From assembly GCA_024643255.1 (NCBI GenBank), contig JAHENF010000020.1, forward strand, positions 1 through 53,706: a DNA stretch of 53,706 bases. Direction: 5' to 3'. The notes beneath the pieces are model-generated. The model saw only the letters and a list, made by a program, of their open reading frames with translations. It searched no databases and was not told the DNA's origin. Origin of the DNA: Ilumatobacteraceae bacterium (GTDB lineage Bacteria > Actinomycetota > Acidimicrobiia > Acidimicrobiales > Ilumatobacteraceae). The position numbers and the translations under genes are program-made. Shown in pieces: positions 23,677 to 35,796 of this stretch (its first letter is position 1; every line of letters begins with the position of its first letter).

Positions 23677-24858
23677 GTGGTCCATCGTCGTTCGTTGCTC
23701 CCGCTGATCCTGGCGGTGACGGCGACCGGGATCATGGGCAACACCCTGCTCGCACCCGCGGTGCCCGACATCCTCGACGACTTCGGCGTCAGCAACAGTG
23801 GCGCAGGGCTACTGATCGCGGCGACGTCGTTCCCCGGGATCTTCATGGCGCCGATCATCGGCGTGCTCTCCGACCGGCTCGGGCGGCGGCGTGTGCTCGT
23901 GCCCTGCCTGGCGACCTTCGGCACCTTCGGCACCATGGCCGCGCTCGCGCCGACGTTCCCGCTCCTCCTCGTCGCCCGCTTCGGAATGGGCATCGGCGCG
24001 GCGGGCCTGATCAACCTCGCCATCGTCCTGATCGGGGATCACTGGAGCGGTGAAGACCGCACACGTCTGATCGGCCGCAACGCCGCGTTCCTCACCGTGT
24101 GCCTGGCGCTGATGCCTCCGATCGGCGGGGTGCTCACCGATGTCGGCAGCTGGCGGCTCGCCCTCGCGCCGTACAGCCTCGGCATCGTCACCGCGGTCGT
24201 CGCCCACCGGATGTTGCCCGCCGATCGACCCGATGCCACCGTCTCGGTCCGCACGCAGCTCGCCGGCATCGGCGAGGTGATCCGTCGACCCGCCGTCCTG
24301 ATCGTGATGATCGGCGCAGTGATCTCGTTCATGATGATCTTCGGGGTGTTCCTGTCGACGCTTCCGATCCATCTCGAGAACGAGTTCGGCTACGGCGCGT
24401 CGATCCGCGGCCTGTTCCTCGCACTGCCGGCGGTGCCGTCGACGATCGTCGCGTTCAACCTGCAACGGATCCGTGAACGCATCGATGCGCGGCATCTCCT
24501 CGTGATCTGCTCGCTCACCTTCACAGTCGGCTTCGCGCTCATCGGTGCCACCTCAGCGGTGGGTCTGGTGGTCCTCGGCTGCCTCGTCTACGGCATGGGT
24601 GAAGGAGCGATGATCCCGACGATGCAGGACCAAGCCGTCGAATTGTCACCGCCCGAACATCGCGGTGCGGTCGTCGCTGTCTACGTCGGTGCCGCTCGAC
24701 TCGGCCAGACCGTCGGTCCGCTCGGAGCCGCGGCGCTCTTCGGCGCGACCTCGACATTCCTGACCGTCGATGTCGGCGCGGCCATGGCCGTCGGCCTGGC
24801 GGCACTCTTCGCGTTCGCCCCTCGGATGGCGCGCCGCTCGGGGCCGGCGAGCGCCTGA
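23677..24858 (+). CDS. MFS transporter, DHA1-like drug/solute exporter
   Basis: About 393 residues with 12 hydrophobic segments. Loop 2-3 reads GVLSDRLGRRRVLV (MFS motif A), and helix 4-5 has RFGMGIGAAGLINLA with a following GGVLTDVGSWRLALAP, typical of the DHA1 drug:H+ antiporter family. The substrate is unknown. The start at GTG 23677 is preferred for its TACGTT box; GTG 23659 adds six residues. It is divergent from the aquaporin gene and convergent with metH (11 bases between stops). Confidence 0.87.
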   Translation: MVHRRSLLPLILAVTATGIMGNTLLAPAVPDILDDFGVSNSGAGLLIAATSFPGIFMAPIIGVLSDRLGRRRVLVPCLATFGTFGTMAALAPTFPLLLVARFGMGIGAAGLINLAIVLIGDHWSGEDRTRLIGRNAAFLTVCLALMPPIGGVLTDVGSWRLALAPYSLGIVTAVVAHRMLPADRPDATVSVRTQLAGIGEVIRRPAVLIVMIGAVISFMMIFGVFLSTLPIHLENEFGYGASIRGLFLALPAVPSTIVAFNLQRIRERIDARHLLVICSLTFTVGFALIGATSAVGLVVLGCLVYGMGEGAMIPTMQDQAVELSPPEHRGAVVAVYVGAARLGQTVGPLGAAALFGATSTFLTVDVGAAMAVGLAALFAFAPRMARRSGPASA

Positions 24859-24869
24859 GCTCCGCCCCG

Positions 24870-28589
<3,720 letters not shown>

Positions 28590-28590
28590 G

Positions 28591-29553
28591 TCAGGCGACT
28601 TCTCTCATGGTGCGGCGGTTGACGGCGAGCCAGACGGTGACGGTGAGCCCGTCGTCGGCGGCGGGGGGATCGACGTCGACGATGGTCGAGCAGTCGAACC
28701 CGACCTGGTCGAACCAGTCGCGCAGTTGGTCGTGGGTGAACCCGAGCCGTCGATGGGCGGCGGCGCGGAGGAAATCGTGCCGGTGCGGGGCGAAGTCGAC
28801 GACGAGGAGGCGTCCGCCCGGCGCGACGAGCTGGGCCACCTCGGCCAACGCCCGAGCGGGGTCGTCGAGGTAGTGGAGCACTTGGTGGATGACGACGAGA
28901 TCGAACGTCGCGCGTTCGAGGGGCGGGCTGTGCACGTCCCCCTGGCGGAGTTCCCACCCCTGCACCCCGAGACGTTCGAGGTTGGCGCGGGCCACCGACA
29001 GCATCGAGTGGCTGGCGTCGAGGCCGACGGCGCGATCGGCGCGATCGGCGAGCAGCTGCAGCATCCGGCCGGTGCCGGTGCCGACGTCGAGCACCCGTCC
29101 GATCCGGCGTTCGCCGACGACATCGAGAATGGCGGCTTCGACCGTGCTCGCCGCGGCGTGCAAGGATCGTTCCTCGTCCCAGATCGGAGCGATCCGCTCG
29201 AAGTACTCGCTCGCCGCATCGGCGCGCCGGGCCCTGACAGTGTCGAGCCGTTCGAGGTCCGCGGAGATCACCGGGTCGGCGACGTCGACGGCGGCGAGCG
29301 CCGCCGCGATCAACGCACCGCGGTCGAGGTCGTCGACGAGGCGGAAGAAGGCCCACGTTCCCTCGCGGTGCTTCGTGACCAGCCCGGCGTCGACGAGGAG
29401 CCGAAGGTGACGCGACACCCGCGGTTGCGACTGCCCCAGGATCTCGGTCAGATCGGTGACGGTCAGCTCGCCTCGACGCAGCACGAACAGAATCCGCAAT
29501 CGGGTCTCCTCGGCGATCGCCCGCAGCGCGTCGAGCGCGACCTCCATGTGCAT
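28591..29553 (-). CDS. ArsR-family regulator fused to a SAM-dependent methyltransferase domain
   Basis: About 320 residues. Residues 1-95 form an ArsR winged helix ([20 protein letters not shown], then the recognition region [20 protein letters not shown]). No metal-binding Cys pair is seen. Residues about 140-310 form a class I methyltransferase ([38 protein letters not shown]). Such fusions are often linked to methionine-cycle genes, where the methyltransferase fold may sense SAM or S-adenosylhomocysteine. Here it precedes metH by one base. A palindrome sits inside its own promoter. ATG 29553 directly follows the -10 box at 6 bases (leaderless); ATG 29547 is an alternative. Confidence 0.9.
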   Translation of the reverse strand: MHMEVALDALRAIAEETRLRILFVLRRGELTVTDLTEILGQSQPRVSRHLRLLVDAGLVTKHREGTWAFFRLVDDLDRGALIAAALAAVDVADPVISADLERLDTVRARRADAASEYFERIAPIWDEERSLHAAASTVEAAILDVVGERRIGRVLDVGTGTGRMLQLLADRADRAVGLDASHSMLSVARANLERLGVQGWELRQGDVHSPPLERATFDLVVIHQVLHYLDDPARALAEVAQLVAPGGRLLVVDFAPHRHDFLRAAAHRRLGFTHDQLRDWFDQVGFDCSTIVDVDPPAADDGLTVTVWLAVNRRTMREVA

Positions 29554-29559
29554 CCCCGA

Positions 29560-29588
29560 AGTATATAAAGACATGTGCATGTCTTCAA
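29560..29588 (-). promoter_or_regulatory. Promoter of the arsR-MT/metH operon (-35 TTGAAG, -10 TATACT)
   Basis: On the minus strand TTGAAG (29588-29583) and TATACT (29565-29560) are exactly 17 bases apart, and the ATG follows after 6 bases, so the mRNA should start at or next to the start codon. Confidence 0.7.
29568..29585. promoter_or_regulatory. Operator palindrome AAGACATG-N2-CATGTCTT
   Basis: A perfect 8-base inverted repeat with a 2-base spacer overlaps the end of the -35 box and the spacer of the promoter. Its place suits a repressor that blocks polymerase; the ArsR-type product of the first gene is the obvious candidate. Confidence 0.65.
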
Positions 29589-29621
29589 GCCCTGAGTCCC
29601 CAGCGGTTGCACCGTGCGGGG

Positions 29622-29637
29622 GCGACGTGAACGTCGC
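29622..29637. promoter_or_regulatory. Palindrome GCGACGT-GA-ACGTCGC upstream of udp
   Basis: A perfect 7-base inverted repeat, 30 bases upstream of the TAGCGT box of the uridine phosphorylase gene. It differs from the ArsR operator and may bind another regulator. Confidence 0.35.
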
Positions 29638-29666
29638 GCGCGGCTGCGCATCTTTCGGGGCGGCAG

Positions 29667-29672
29667 TAGCGT
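29667..29672 (+). promoter_or_regulatory. -10 box TAGCGT for udp
   Basis: Seven bases before ATG 29680, with no Shine-Dalgarno. The layout is leaderless. Confidence 0.45.
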
Positions 29673-29679
29673 TCACGAG

Positions 29680-30435
29680 ATGGCAGCGGTGTTCCATCTG
29701 AGGTTGACGGCAGACATGCTGCAGGGCGCGACCCTGGCGCTCGTACCGGGCGACCCCGGTCGGGTCGAACGGCTCGCGGCGACGATGGACCGCCACGAGT
29801 TCCTCGCCTCGAACCGCGAGTTCACCTCGTGGCTGGGCTGGCTCGACGGCACGCCCATCGTCGTGTGCTCGTCAGGCATCGGCGGTCCGTCGACCGCGAT
29901 CGCCGTCGAGGAGCTCGCCCAACTCGGCGTCCGCACGTTCCTGCGCGTGGGCACCACCGGAGGCATCCAACCCGATCAACAGCCCGGCGACATCATCGTC
30001 ACCACGGCCGCCGTTCGCCTCGACGGAACGAGCCTGCACTTCGCACCGATGGAATTCCCGGCCGTCGCTGACTTCGCCTGCACGACCGCCCTCGTCGAGG
30101 CCGCCACCGCACTCGGCATCGAGCCCCACGTCGGCATCACGGCATCGTCCGACACCTTCTACCCCGGCCAAGAGCGCTACGACACCTACTCCGGGCGCGT
30201 CACGCGACGATTCCAGGGAAGCCTCGAGGAATGGCAGTCGATGGGTGTCCTCAACTACGAGATGGAGTCGGCCGCGCTGTTCACGATGTGCGCGAGCCAG
30301 GGCCTGCGCGCGGGCTGCGTGGCGGGCGTCCTCGTCAACCGGACGCAACAGGAGACGCCCGACGAGGAGACGGCCAAGCGGATCGAGTCGACCACCGTCG
30401 CCGTCGCGGTCGAAGCAGCACGACGACTCATCTGA
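29680..30435 (+). CDS. udp: Uridine phosphorylase
   Basis: Cleaves uridine with phosphate to uracil and ribose 1-phosphate in pyrimidine salvage. The 251-residue length matches E. coli Udp (253). Seen are [14 protein letters not shown] (phosphate-binding Gly and Arg), [30 protein letters not shown] (phosphate site), [20 protein letters not shown] and [16 protein letters not shown], the nucleoside-binding strand with its Glu-Met-Glu. The EMES motif and the early GDPxR support uridine rather than purine phosphorylase. It is divergent from the metH operon. Confidence 0.93.
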   Translation: MAAVFHLRLTADMLQGATLALVPGDPGRVERLAATMDRHEFLASNREFTSWLGWLDGTPIVVCSSGIGGPSTAIAVEELAQLGVRTFLRVGTTGGIQPDQQPGDIIVTTAAVRLDGTSLHFAPMEFPAVADFACTTALVEAATALGIEPHVGITASSDTFYPGQERYDTYSGRVTRRFQGSLEEWQSMGVLNYEMESAALFTMCASQGLRAGCVAGVLVNRTQQETPDEETAKRIESTTVAVAVEAARRLI

Positions 30436-30469
30436 CCGATCCCCGCGCGCCAGGCGCGTGCGGGTCGCC

Positions 30470-30475
30470 TAACGT
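30470..30475 (+). promoter_or_regulatory. -10 box TAACGT for the lipoprotein gene
   Basis: Seven bases before GTG 30483; no ribosome site. Supports this GTG as start. Confidence 0.4.
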
Positions 30476-30482
30476 TGCGCCG

Positions 30483-31034
30483 GTGGGAGGGAATCGAGCC
30501 GAACGCGCGATCAGCGCGCATGGGGTGGCTGCGTTCATCGGTCTCGTCGCGTTGTCCCTGCTGTCCGTCGCATGCAGCAACGGCGACTCCTCGCCGTCGG
30601 ACGAGGTCGATCAAGCGGGCGCCTACACCGCCATCGTCGAGTGGCAGGCCGCAGAACAGGAACCCGTTCTCAACGACGACGGGAGCGTGAAGCTCCCGGT
30701 CATCTACGTCGTCGCCGCCGACGGCGCGACGATCGCTGTCGGCGTCCAGGCCAGCGTGGCCGCAGCGACCGTTGACATCGCCGACGTACGCTTCGCCGAC
30801 GAATCCACCGAGGCCTTCGACACCGGGCTCGATGGCTCCCCGGTGATCGACCACGGCGTGATGCTCCTCGTGGGAGCGATGCCCGATCCCGCCAGGACGA
30901 TCGACGTCGACCTCCTGCGCTATCTCGACGTCGAGACGTCGTCACCGTTCACGTTGCAGATCACTGCCGACGACGCCGACACGAAATCGAGCGGTGTCGG
31001 CACCGCGACGGTCACGGCGGTGACGCCGAGCTGA
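30483..31034 (+). CDS. Putative lipoprotein of unknown function
   Basis: 183 residues. A basic start (GGNRAERAISAHG), a hydrophobic stretch VAAFIGLVALSLLSVAC and a cysteine at about residue 36 form a type II signal with lipobox LSVAC. After an acidic linker (SNGDSSPSDEVD) the mature part looks all-beta, with DDGSVKLPVIYVVAADGAT and no Cys. No known domain is recognised. The product would be anchored on the outer face of the membrane. The last 23 bases overlap the convergent MFS gene. Confidence 0.72.
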   Translation: MGGNRAERAISAHGVAAFIGLVALSLLSVACSNGDSSPSDEVDQAGAYTAIVEWQAAEQEPVLNDDGSVKLPVIYVVAADGATIAVGVQASVAAATVDIADVRFADESTEAFDTGLDGSPVIDHGVMLLVGAMPDPARTIDVDLLRYLDVETSSPFTLQITADDADTKSSGVGTATVTAVTPS

Positions 31035-32538
31035 TCATCTCGTCGGCGAGTTGCAGCGCCCGCACCGCGTCGCGGTTGCCGATGTCGTGGTCGACGTCGA
31101 TGGCACTGCGACGGAGTTCGTCGAGTTCAGAACGTCGATCCAACCCGATCGCCGTGCCGACGACGCTCTGCGCGAGGTCGACGGCCGCCGAGGCCTCGAC
31201 GATCGCCACGCGCAACGACCCCGCCTCCCAGGCCTGATGCGCCACGGTGAGCCGCACATGCGCACCACCAAGGTGCTCCTCCGGTGTCCCCTCGAAGCGA
31301 TGCGCCTCGCGCACGCCGCGCACGAAGATCACCAAGGCCGGCACGTAGATGGCGGTGAGCACCGTCATACTCACCTCGACCGGGAACGCGATCGGCGTCG
31401 CGAGAATGCCTCCGAACACCCAGGCGAGCTGGAACCACGTCTCGTACCGTGCGCCCGCCCGCCCGAGCAGGGCCTCGGGCGCGCGGCGCTGGAGCAGCCC
31501 GTCGAACGCGTTGCGACCGAGCGTGGTCGACAACCCGACGAGGGTGGAGATCACCATGAGGAGCGGTACCGAGGCACCGAGGATGCCGACGGCGGTGAAC
31601 GCGGCGGGCAATGCGATCGCCAGGCCGATCAGTTGCTCCTCGGTGAACCATCTCCGCATCACCGTCGCCGCCGTGTGCCCCAGGAACGCACCGAGGCCGT
31701 AGCACGCGGCGGCCAGACCGTAGATGTACGTCGGCTCGCTCGACCGACGCAGTGTGAATGCCAGCGTGAAGATGAAGAAGCCGACGGCTGCGCGGATCGC
31801 CAGCATGCCGATCGACGACACGACCACCGTCGGGAGGTGGGTCTCCGCGTATTCGACATCGTCCGGCGTGTGCGGGGAGCTCGTGCGAGGCCGGGCCCAC
31901 AGCACTGCGCCACCGGCGAGTGCGAAGAGCACCGCCGCGCCGCGCAATGACCACTCCGCGCCGGCGGACGTGAACAGCGACGCGGCGCACACGACCCCGA
32001 CCGCCGCGGTGATGCTGGAGAAACGCGCGAGTCGGGCATTCGTGGCGACGAGTTCCTCCGGATCGTCCACGAGGGTCTGCACCAGGGTCTGCTTGACGAT
32101 GCCCGATGCCTTGCTGGCGATCAGCAGACACAACACGATCGGATAGAACGCGACCTGGAGCAACGTGACGGCGAGCAGCAGACAGAACACGCCGCGGGCG
32201 ACGAAGAACGACGAGGCGACGTAGCGCTGCGAGCGTCGGAACCGGTCGACGGCCGGCCCGACGAGCGGTGAGAGCACGGCGAGTGGCGCCATCGTGATCA
32301 GGAGGTACAGCAGCACCTGCTCACGCGAGGCGTTCGGGCTCACGTTGAAGAACAGCGATCCGGCGAGGCTGACCGACACGAACGCATCGCCTGCCGCGGC
32401 GAGCGCCTGGGCCGTCGCCAGCGGGACGACCGCGCCGCGGCCGATCACGACCTGGCGGACACGTCGATGCATCGGCACGCGTTCACCAACCAGTGTCGTG
32501 GTCCCCTCGGTCGCGCCGCCTGTCGGCATCGACACCAT
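31012..32538 (-). CDS. MFS transporter with C-terminal helical extension
   Basis: About 508 residues. Hydrophobic segments begin near VPLATAQALAAAGDAFVSVS and run through GILATPIAFPVEVSMTVL and VPALVIFVRGV; the fold follows MFS proteins with a VDRFRRSQRYV loop instead of the standard motif A. After the last membrane segment about 95 residues of amphipathic helix follow (VAHQAWEAGSLRVAIVEASA, RSELDELRRSAIDVDHDIG), unusual for the family and probably cytoplasmic. The start is uncertain among ATGs 32538, 32529 and 32472. It is divergent from fhs with 60 bases between, and its stop overlaps the lipoprotein gene tail to tail. Substrate unknown. Confidence 0.8.
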   Translation of the reverse strand: MVSMPTGGATEGTTTLVGERVPMHRRVRQVVIGRGAVVPLATAQALAAAGDAFVSVSLAGSLFFNVSPNASREQVLLYLLITMAPLAVLSPLVGPAVDRFRRSQRYVASSFFVARGVFCLLLAVTLLQVAFYPIVLCLLIASKASGIVKQTLVQTLVDDPEELVATNARLARFSSITAAVGVVCAASLFTSAGAEWSLRGAAVLFALAGGAVLWARPRTSSPHTPDDVEYAETHLPTVVVSSIGMLAIRAAVGFFIFTLAFTLRRSSEPTYIYGLAAACYGLGAFLGHTAATVMRRWFTEEQLIGLAIALPAAFTAVGILGASVPLLMVISTLVGLSTTLGRNAFDGLLQRRAPEALLGRAGARYETWFQLAWVFGGILATPIAFPVEVSMTVLTAIYVPALVIFVRGVREAHRFEGTPEEHLGGAHVRLTVAHQAWEAGSLRVAIVEASAAVDLAQSVVGTAIGLDRRSELDELRRSAIDVDHDIGNRDAVRALQLADEMISSASPP

Positions 32539-32598
32539 CTTGGTGCATCGGCCGAGCAAGCGGGTGATGGACCCCACGATGTGCGAAAGTTGCCACCC

Positions 32599-34305
32599 AT
32601 GGGCGACGGGACATTCCCATCCGATCTCGACATCGCACGCCGTGCGACGCTGCGGCCGCTGACCGAGATCGCGACCGATGCCGGGATCCCACTCGACTGC
32701 CTCGAGCCGTACGGGACCGGCGCGGCCAAGATCGACCTGCGAGCCGTCGGGCTCATGGCCGACCGGCCACGAGCGAAATACGTCGTGGTGTCGGCGATCA
32801 CCCCGACCCCGTTCGGCGAGGGCAAGACCACCGTGGCCGTCGGGCTGAGCCAGGGCTTCAAGCACATCGGGCACTCGGCCACGCTCGCAATTCGCCAGCC
32901 GTCGATGGGGCCGACGTTCGGCATCAAGGGCGGCGCCGCGGGCGGTGGCTACAGCCAGGTGGTGCCGATGGAGTTGCTGAACCTGCACCTCACCGGCGAC
33001 GTCCACGCCGTCACCTCCGCCACCAACATGTGTGCCGCGGCCGTCGACGCGCACGTGTTCCACGGCAACCCCAGCGGGCTCGATCCGCACCAGATCACGT
33101 GGCGGCGATCCCTCGACATCAACGACCGCTCGCTGCGCAACATCGTCTCGGGTCTCGGCTCCCGCCTCGACGGGATCCCCCGCGAGACCGGATTCGACAT
33201 CACCGCCGCTTCCGAGGTGATGGCCACCTTGGCGCTGTGCACCGACCTGCAGGATCTGCGCCGACGACTGGGGCGGATCGTCGTCGGCTACACCAAGTCC
33301 GGCGATCCGGTGACCGCCGACGACATCGAGGTCGCGGGCGCGATGGCCGTGATCCTGCGTGAGGCGATCAAGCCCAACCTGATGCAGACGCTCGAGAACA
33401 CGCCGGTGCTCGTGCATGCCGGGCCGTTCGGCAACATCGCCACCGGCAACTCGTCGATCGTCGCCGACCTCATCGGCATCCACATGGGCGACTATCTCGT
33501 CACCGAGGCCGGCTTCGGCGCCGACATGGGTGCCGAACGGTTCTTCAACATCAAGTGTCGGATGTCGGGCCTCGCGCCCGACGCGGCAGTCCTCGTCGCC
33601 ACAGTGCGCGGACTGAAGGCCCACAGCGGGAACCACACGATCGTCGCCGGCCGGCCCCTCCCGGAAGCCCTCCTGGCACCGAACCCCGACGAGGTGCACG
33701 AAGGCGGCGCCAACCTTCGCAAGCAACTCGAGAACATGCGGATCCACGGGTGCACACCGGTAGTGGCGATCAACGTGTTCCCCGACGATCATCCCGCCGA
33801 CATCCGTGCGATCGAGGAGATCGCTGCCGAGTTCGGCGCCCGCTCGGCGGTCTCGACCCACTTCAGCGACGGCGGCAACGGAGCCAAGGACCTCGCCGAA
33901 GTCGTCGCCGATGCCGCGGAGGAACCCAGCGAGTTCGCCGTGCTCTACCCCGACGAGATGCCGCTGCGCGAGAAGATCCACACCGTGGCGACCAAGGTCT
34001 ACGGCGCTGACGGGGTGGACTACACGCCGCTGGCCGCACGCCAGATCGACAACTTCGAACGCAACGGATTCGGCAATCTGCCGGTGTGTATCGCCAAGAC
34101 CCATCTGTCGATCTCGGCCGATCCGTCATTGCACGGCGCGCCGACCGGGTGGACCCTGCCGGTTCGCGAGGTTCGTGCCTCGGTCGGCGCCGGCTTCGTC
34201 TATCCGATCTGCGGCGCGATGAGCACGATGCCCGGCCTCGGCGCAGCGCCGGCGTTGCAGCGGATCGACATCGACGCCGACGGCAACATCGTCGGCCTGA
34301 GCTGA
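32599..34305 (+). CDS. fhs: Formate-tetrahydrofolate ligase
   Basis: Makes 10-formyltetrahydrofolate from formate, THF and ATP. 568 residues, close to the usual 555-560. Signatures are VVSAITPTPFGEGKTTVAVG (ATP-binding P-loop), RQPSMGPTFGIKGGAAGGGY, VTSATNMCAAAVDAHV, EAGFGADMGAERFFNIKCR and GAMSTMPGLGAAPA at the end. The start is ATG 32599 (MGDGTFPSD); upstream in-frame ATGs would run into the divergent MFS gene. No nearby folD, though metH is 4 kb away, so both ends of one-carbon metabolism appear in the window. Confidence 0.97.
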   Translation: MGDGTFPSDLDIARRATLRPLTEIATDAGIPLDCLEPYGTGAAKIDLRAVGLMADRPRAKYVVVSAITPTPFGEGKTTVAVGLSQGFKHIGHSATLAIRQPSMGPTFGIKGGAAGGGYSQVVPMELLNLHLTGDVHAVTSATNMCAAAVDAHVFHGNPSGLDPHQITWRRSLDINDRSLRNIVSGLGSRLDGIPRETGFDITAASEVMATLALCTDLQDLRRRLGRIVVGYTKSGDPVTADDIEVAGAMAVILREAIKPNLMQTLENTPVLVHAGPFGNIATGNSSIVADLIGIHMGDYLVTEAGFGADMGAERFFNIKCRMSGLAPDAAVLVATVRGLKAHSGNHTIVAGRPLPEALLAPNPDEVHEGGANLRKQLENMRIHGCTPVVAINVFPDDHPADIRAIEEIAAEFGARSAVSTHFSDGGNGAKDLAEVVADAAEEPSEFAVLYPDEMPLREKIHTVATKVYGADGVDYTPLAARQIDNFERNGFGNLPVCIAKTHLSISADPSLHGAPTGWTLPVREVRASVGAGFVYPICGAMSTMPGLGAAPALQRIDIDADGNIVGLS

Positions 34306-34347
34306 ACCGACGGAGCTGACACGCGCGGTCGGACCCCACGTCTCATC

Positions 34348-34353
34348 TACGGT
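34348..34353 (+). promoter_or_regulatory. -10 box TACGGT for the toroid-protein gene
   Basis: Six bases before GTG 34360; no ribosome site between. Confidence 0.4.
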
Positions 34354-34359
34354 TGGCGG

Positions 34360-35775
34360 GTGTCACCGATCGATGCGTTGCGCGCGATCCACGAGGAGCT
34401 CTGGAATGCCGAGCGCGGGATGGACCGGTTCGCCCGCGGCGTCGTGCCGGGCGTCGACATCTCTGCGCTGAACCTCCACGCCGTTCGCGAGACCGCACTC
34501 GGCGCGTTCCTGGATCTCGACGACGGCAACACCACCCGCGCCGTCACCGCGATCCGCAGCGTGCTGGCGACGCAGTACCCGACCTCCGACTGGCCGTGGA
34601 GCGGCACGTTCCCCGCCACGGCCGAGCAGCACGATCCGCCCGGCGCCGACGCCGTCGAGTGGGTCCACTACGACCCGAACTGGCGCCAGTTCCTCGGCTG
34701 CATCCTGGCCTTGACCGTCATCCACCACGGCGCGGACCTGCCCGACGACGTCCGCAGCGGTATCGACGCCGCACTGCTGCGTTGCGTGCACGGCGAGCCC
34801 GACGACCGCATCGCGCCGTGGTACACGAACCCCAACCTGATGCACGCGTGGCTGCTCGGACACGTCGGCCAGGCGACCGGCGACGCCGACCTGAGCGCGA
34901 GGGGCGAACAGCGGGTCGAGCAGATCATGGAGCGGTTCGGTCGATTCGGCGACATCGACGAGTACAACTCGCCGACCTACGACGGCATCGACCTGTTGGC
35001 GCTCGCGCTCTGGGCGGCCCACCCACCGACACCGGTGTACGAGCGGTCGGGCGGCCGCATGCTCGCTCGACTCGGCGAGCGGATCTCGACGCTGTACCAC
35101 CCCCGACTCGGAGCGATGTGCGGTCCGTACATCAGGGCCTACGGACTCGACCTGCGGCGATACGTGTCGCTCGCCGGGATCTGGCTCCACGTCGCCGGCG
35201 AGTCACCCGAGATGATCCTGCCGGCCGTACTCGACCAGGACACCGTGCACGTCCACGACCTCTACTTCCTGCCGCTCGTACAACGGCTGGCCCCGATCGT
35301 GCTCGACCATCTCGACCTGCGCGCGGTGACGTCACCGCGGCAACAGGTTCAGCGATTCGGGCACTCCTGCGCGGAGAGCCTGTTGCGCGAACACCTCGCG
35401 GTGGGATGGGAATACGGCCGTCGACACGACGACTCGCTCGACCAATACGTGCCGTTCAGCGCGCACGTCGATCTCGACGACGAGCCGACGACGATCGGCA
35501 TCATGGTGCCGGACGAGACCGCGTGGATCGACGTGCGCCGGGTGGCCGACCTGACATTCGACGTGCAGCTGACCGGGCGCGACGACCGGGTCGGCCTGCG
35601 CATCGTGTCCGGCCCGGGCGCGATCGTCGGCACCGACCGGATCACGGTCGGTCCGGTCGAGATCAGCTTCGAGGCGCCACCGGATGCCCTCGCTGAGACA
35701 CGAACGCCGATCGGCTACGAGATCCACGTCGGCTGGAACACGGACGCAGCCGTCGCCCACATCACGATCGGATGA
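34360..35775 (+). CDS. Predicted alpha/alpha-toroid protein, function unknown
   Basis: 471 residues with no signal peptide. The first 330 residues are helical with aromatic-rich turns. They include WVHYDPNWRQFLGCILAL, HGEPDDRIAPWYTNPNLMHA, FGDIDEYNSPTYDGIDLLAL and MCGPYIRAYGLDLRRYV; the last 120 are beta-rich (VPDETAWIDVRRVADLTFDV). The EYNSPTYxGxDLxAL box is one I associate with uncharacterised bacterial and fungal proteins of the six-hairpin type, like some glycoside hydrolases, lyases and terpene cyclases. Conserved Asp/Glu and Trp/Tyr suggest a carbohydrate-active or cyclase-like enzyme, but the substrate is unknown. It starts at GTG, behind a TACGGT box. Confidence 0.75.
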   Translation: MSPIDALRAIHEELWNAERGMDRFARGVVPGVDISALNLHAVRETALGAFLDLDDGNTTRAVTAIRSVLATQYPTSDWPWSGTFPATAEQHDPPGADAVEWVHYDPNWRQFLGCILALTVIHHGADLPDDVRSGIDAALLRCVHGEPDDRIAPWYTNPNLMHAWLLGHVGQATGDADLSARGEQRVEQIMERFGRFGDIDEYNSPTYDGIDLLALALWAAHPPTPVYERSGGRMLARLGERISTLYHPRLGAMCGPYIRAYGLDLRRYVSLAGIWLHVAGESPEMILPAVLDQDTVHVHDLYFLPLVQRLAPIVLDHLDLRAVTSPRQQVQRFGHSCAESLLREHLAVGWEYGRRHDDSLDQYVPFSAHVDLDDEPTTIGIMVPDETAWIDVRRVADLTFDVQLTGRDDRVGLRIVSGPGAIVGTDRITVGPVEISFEAPPDALAETRTPIGYEIHVGWNTDAAVAHITIG

Positions 35776-35796
35776 GCCGCTGGGCCGGCCGGCGTG

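Noticed and set aside
28590..29679. Cobalamin riboswitch for metH
   Set aside because: metH starts 1 base after the regulator gene, and the regulator itself has no leader, so there is no room for a riboswitch.
31012..34104. A 1030-residue protein made by extending the MFS gene upstream
   Set aside because: The upstream part is antisense to fhs and has no membrane or domain pattern; the true start is near 32538.
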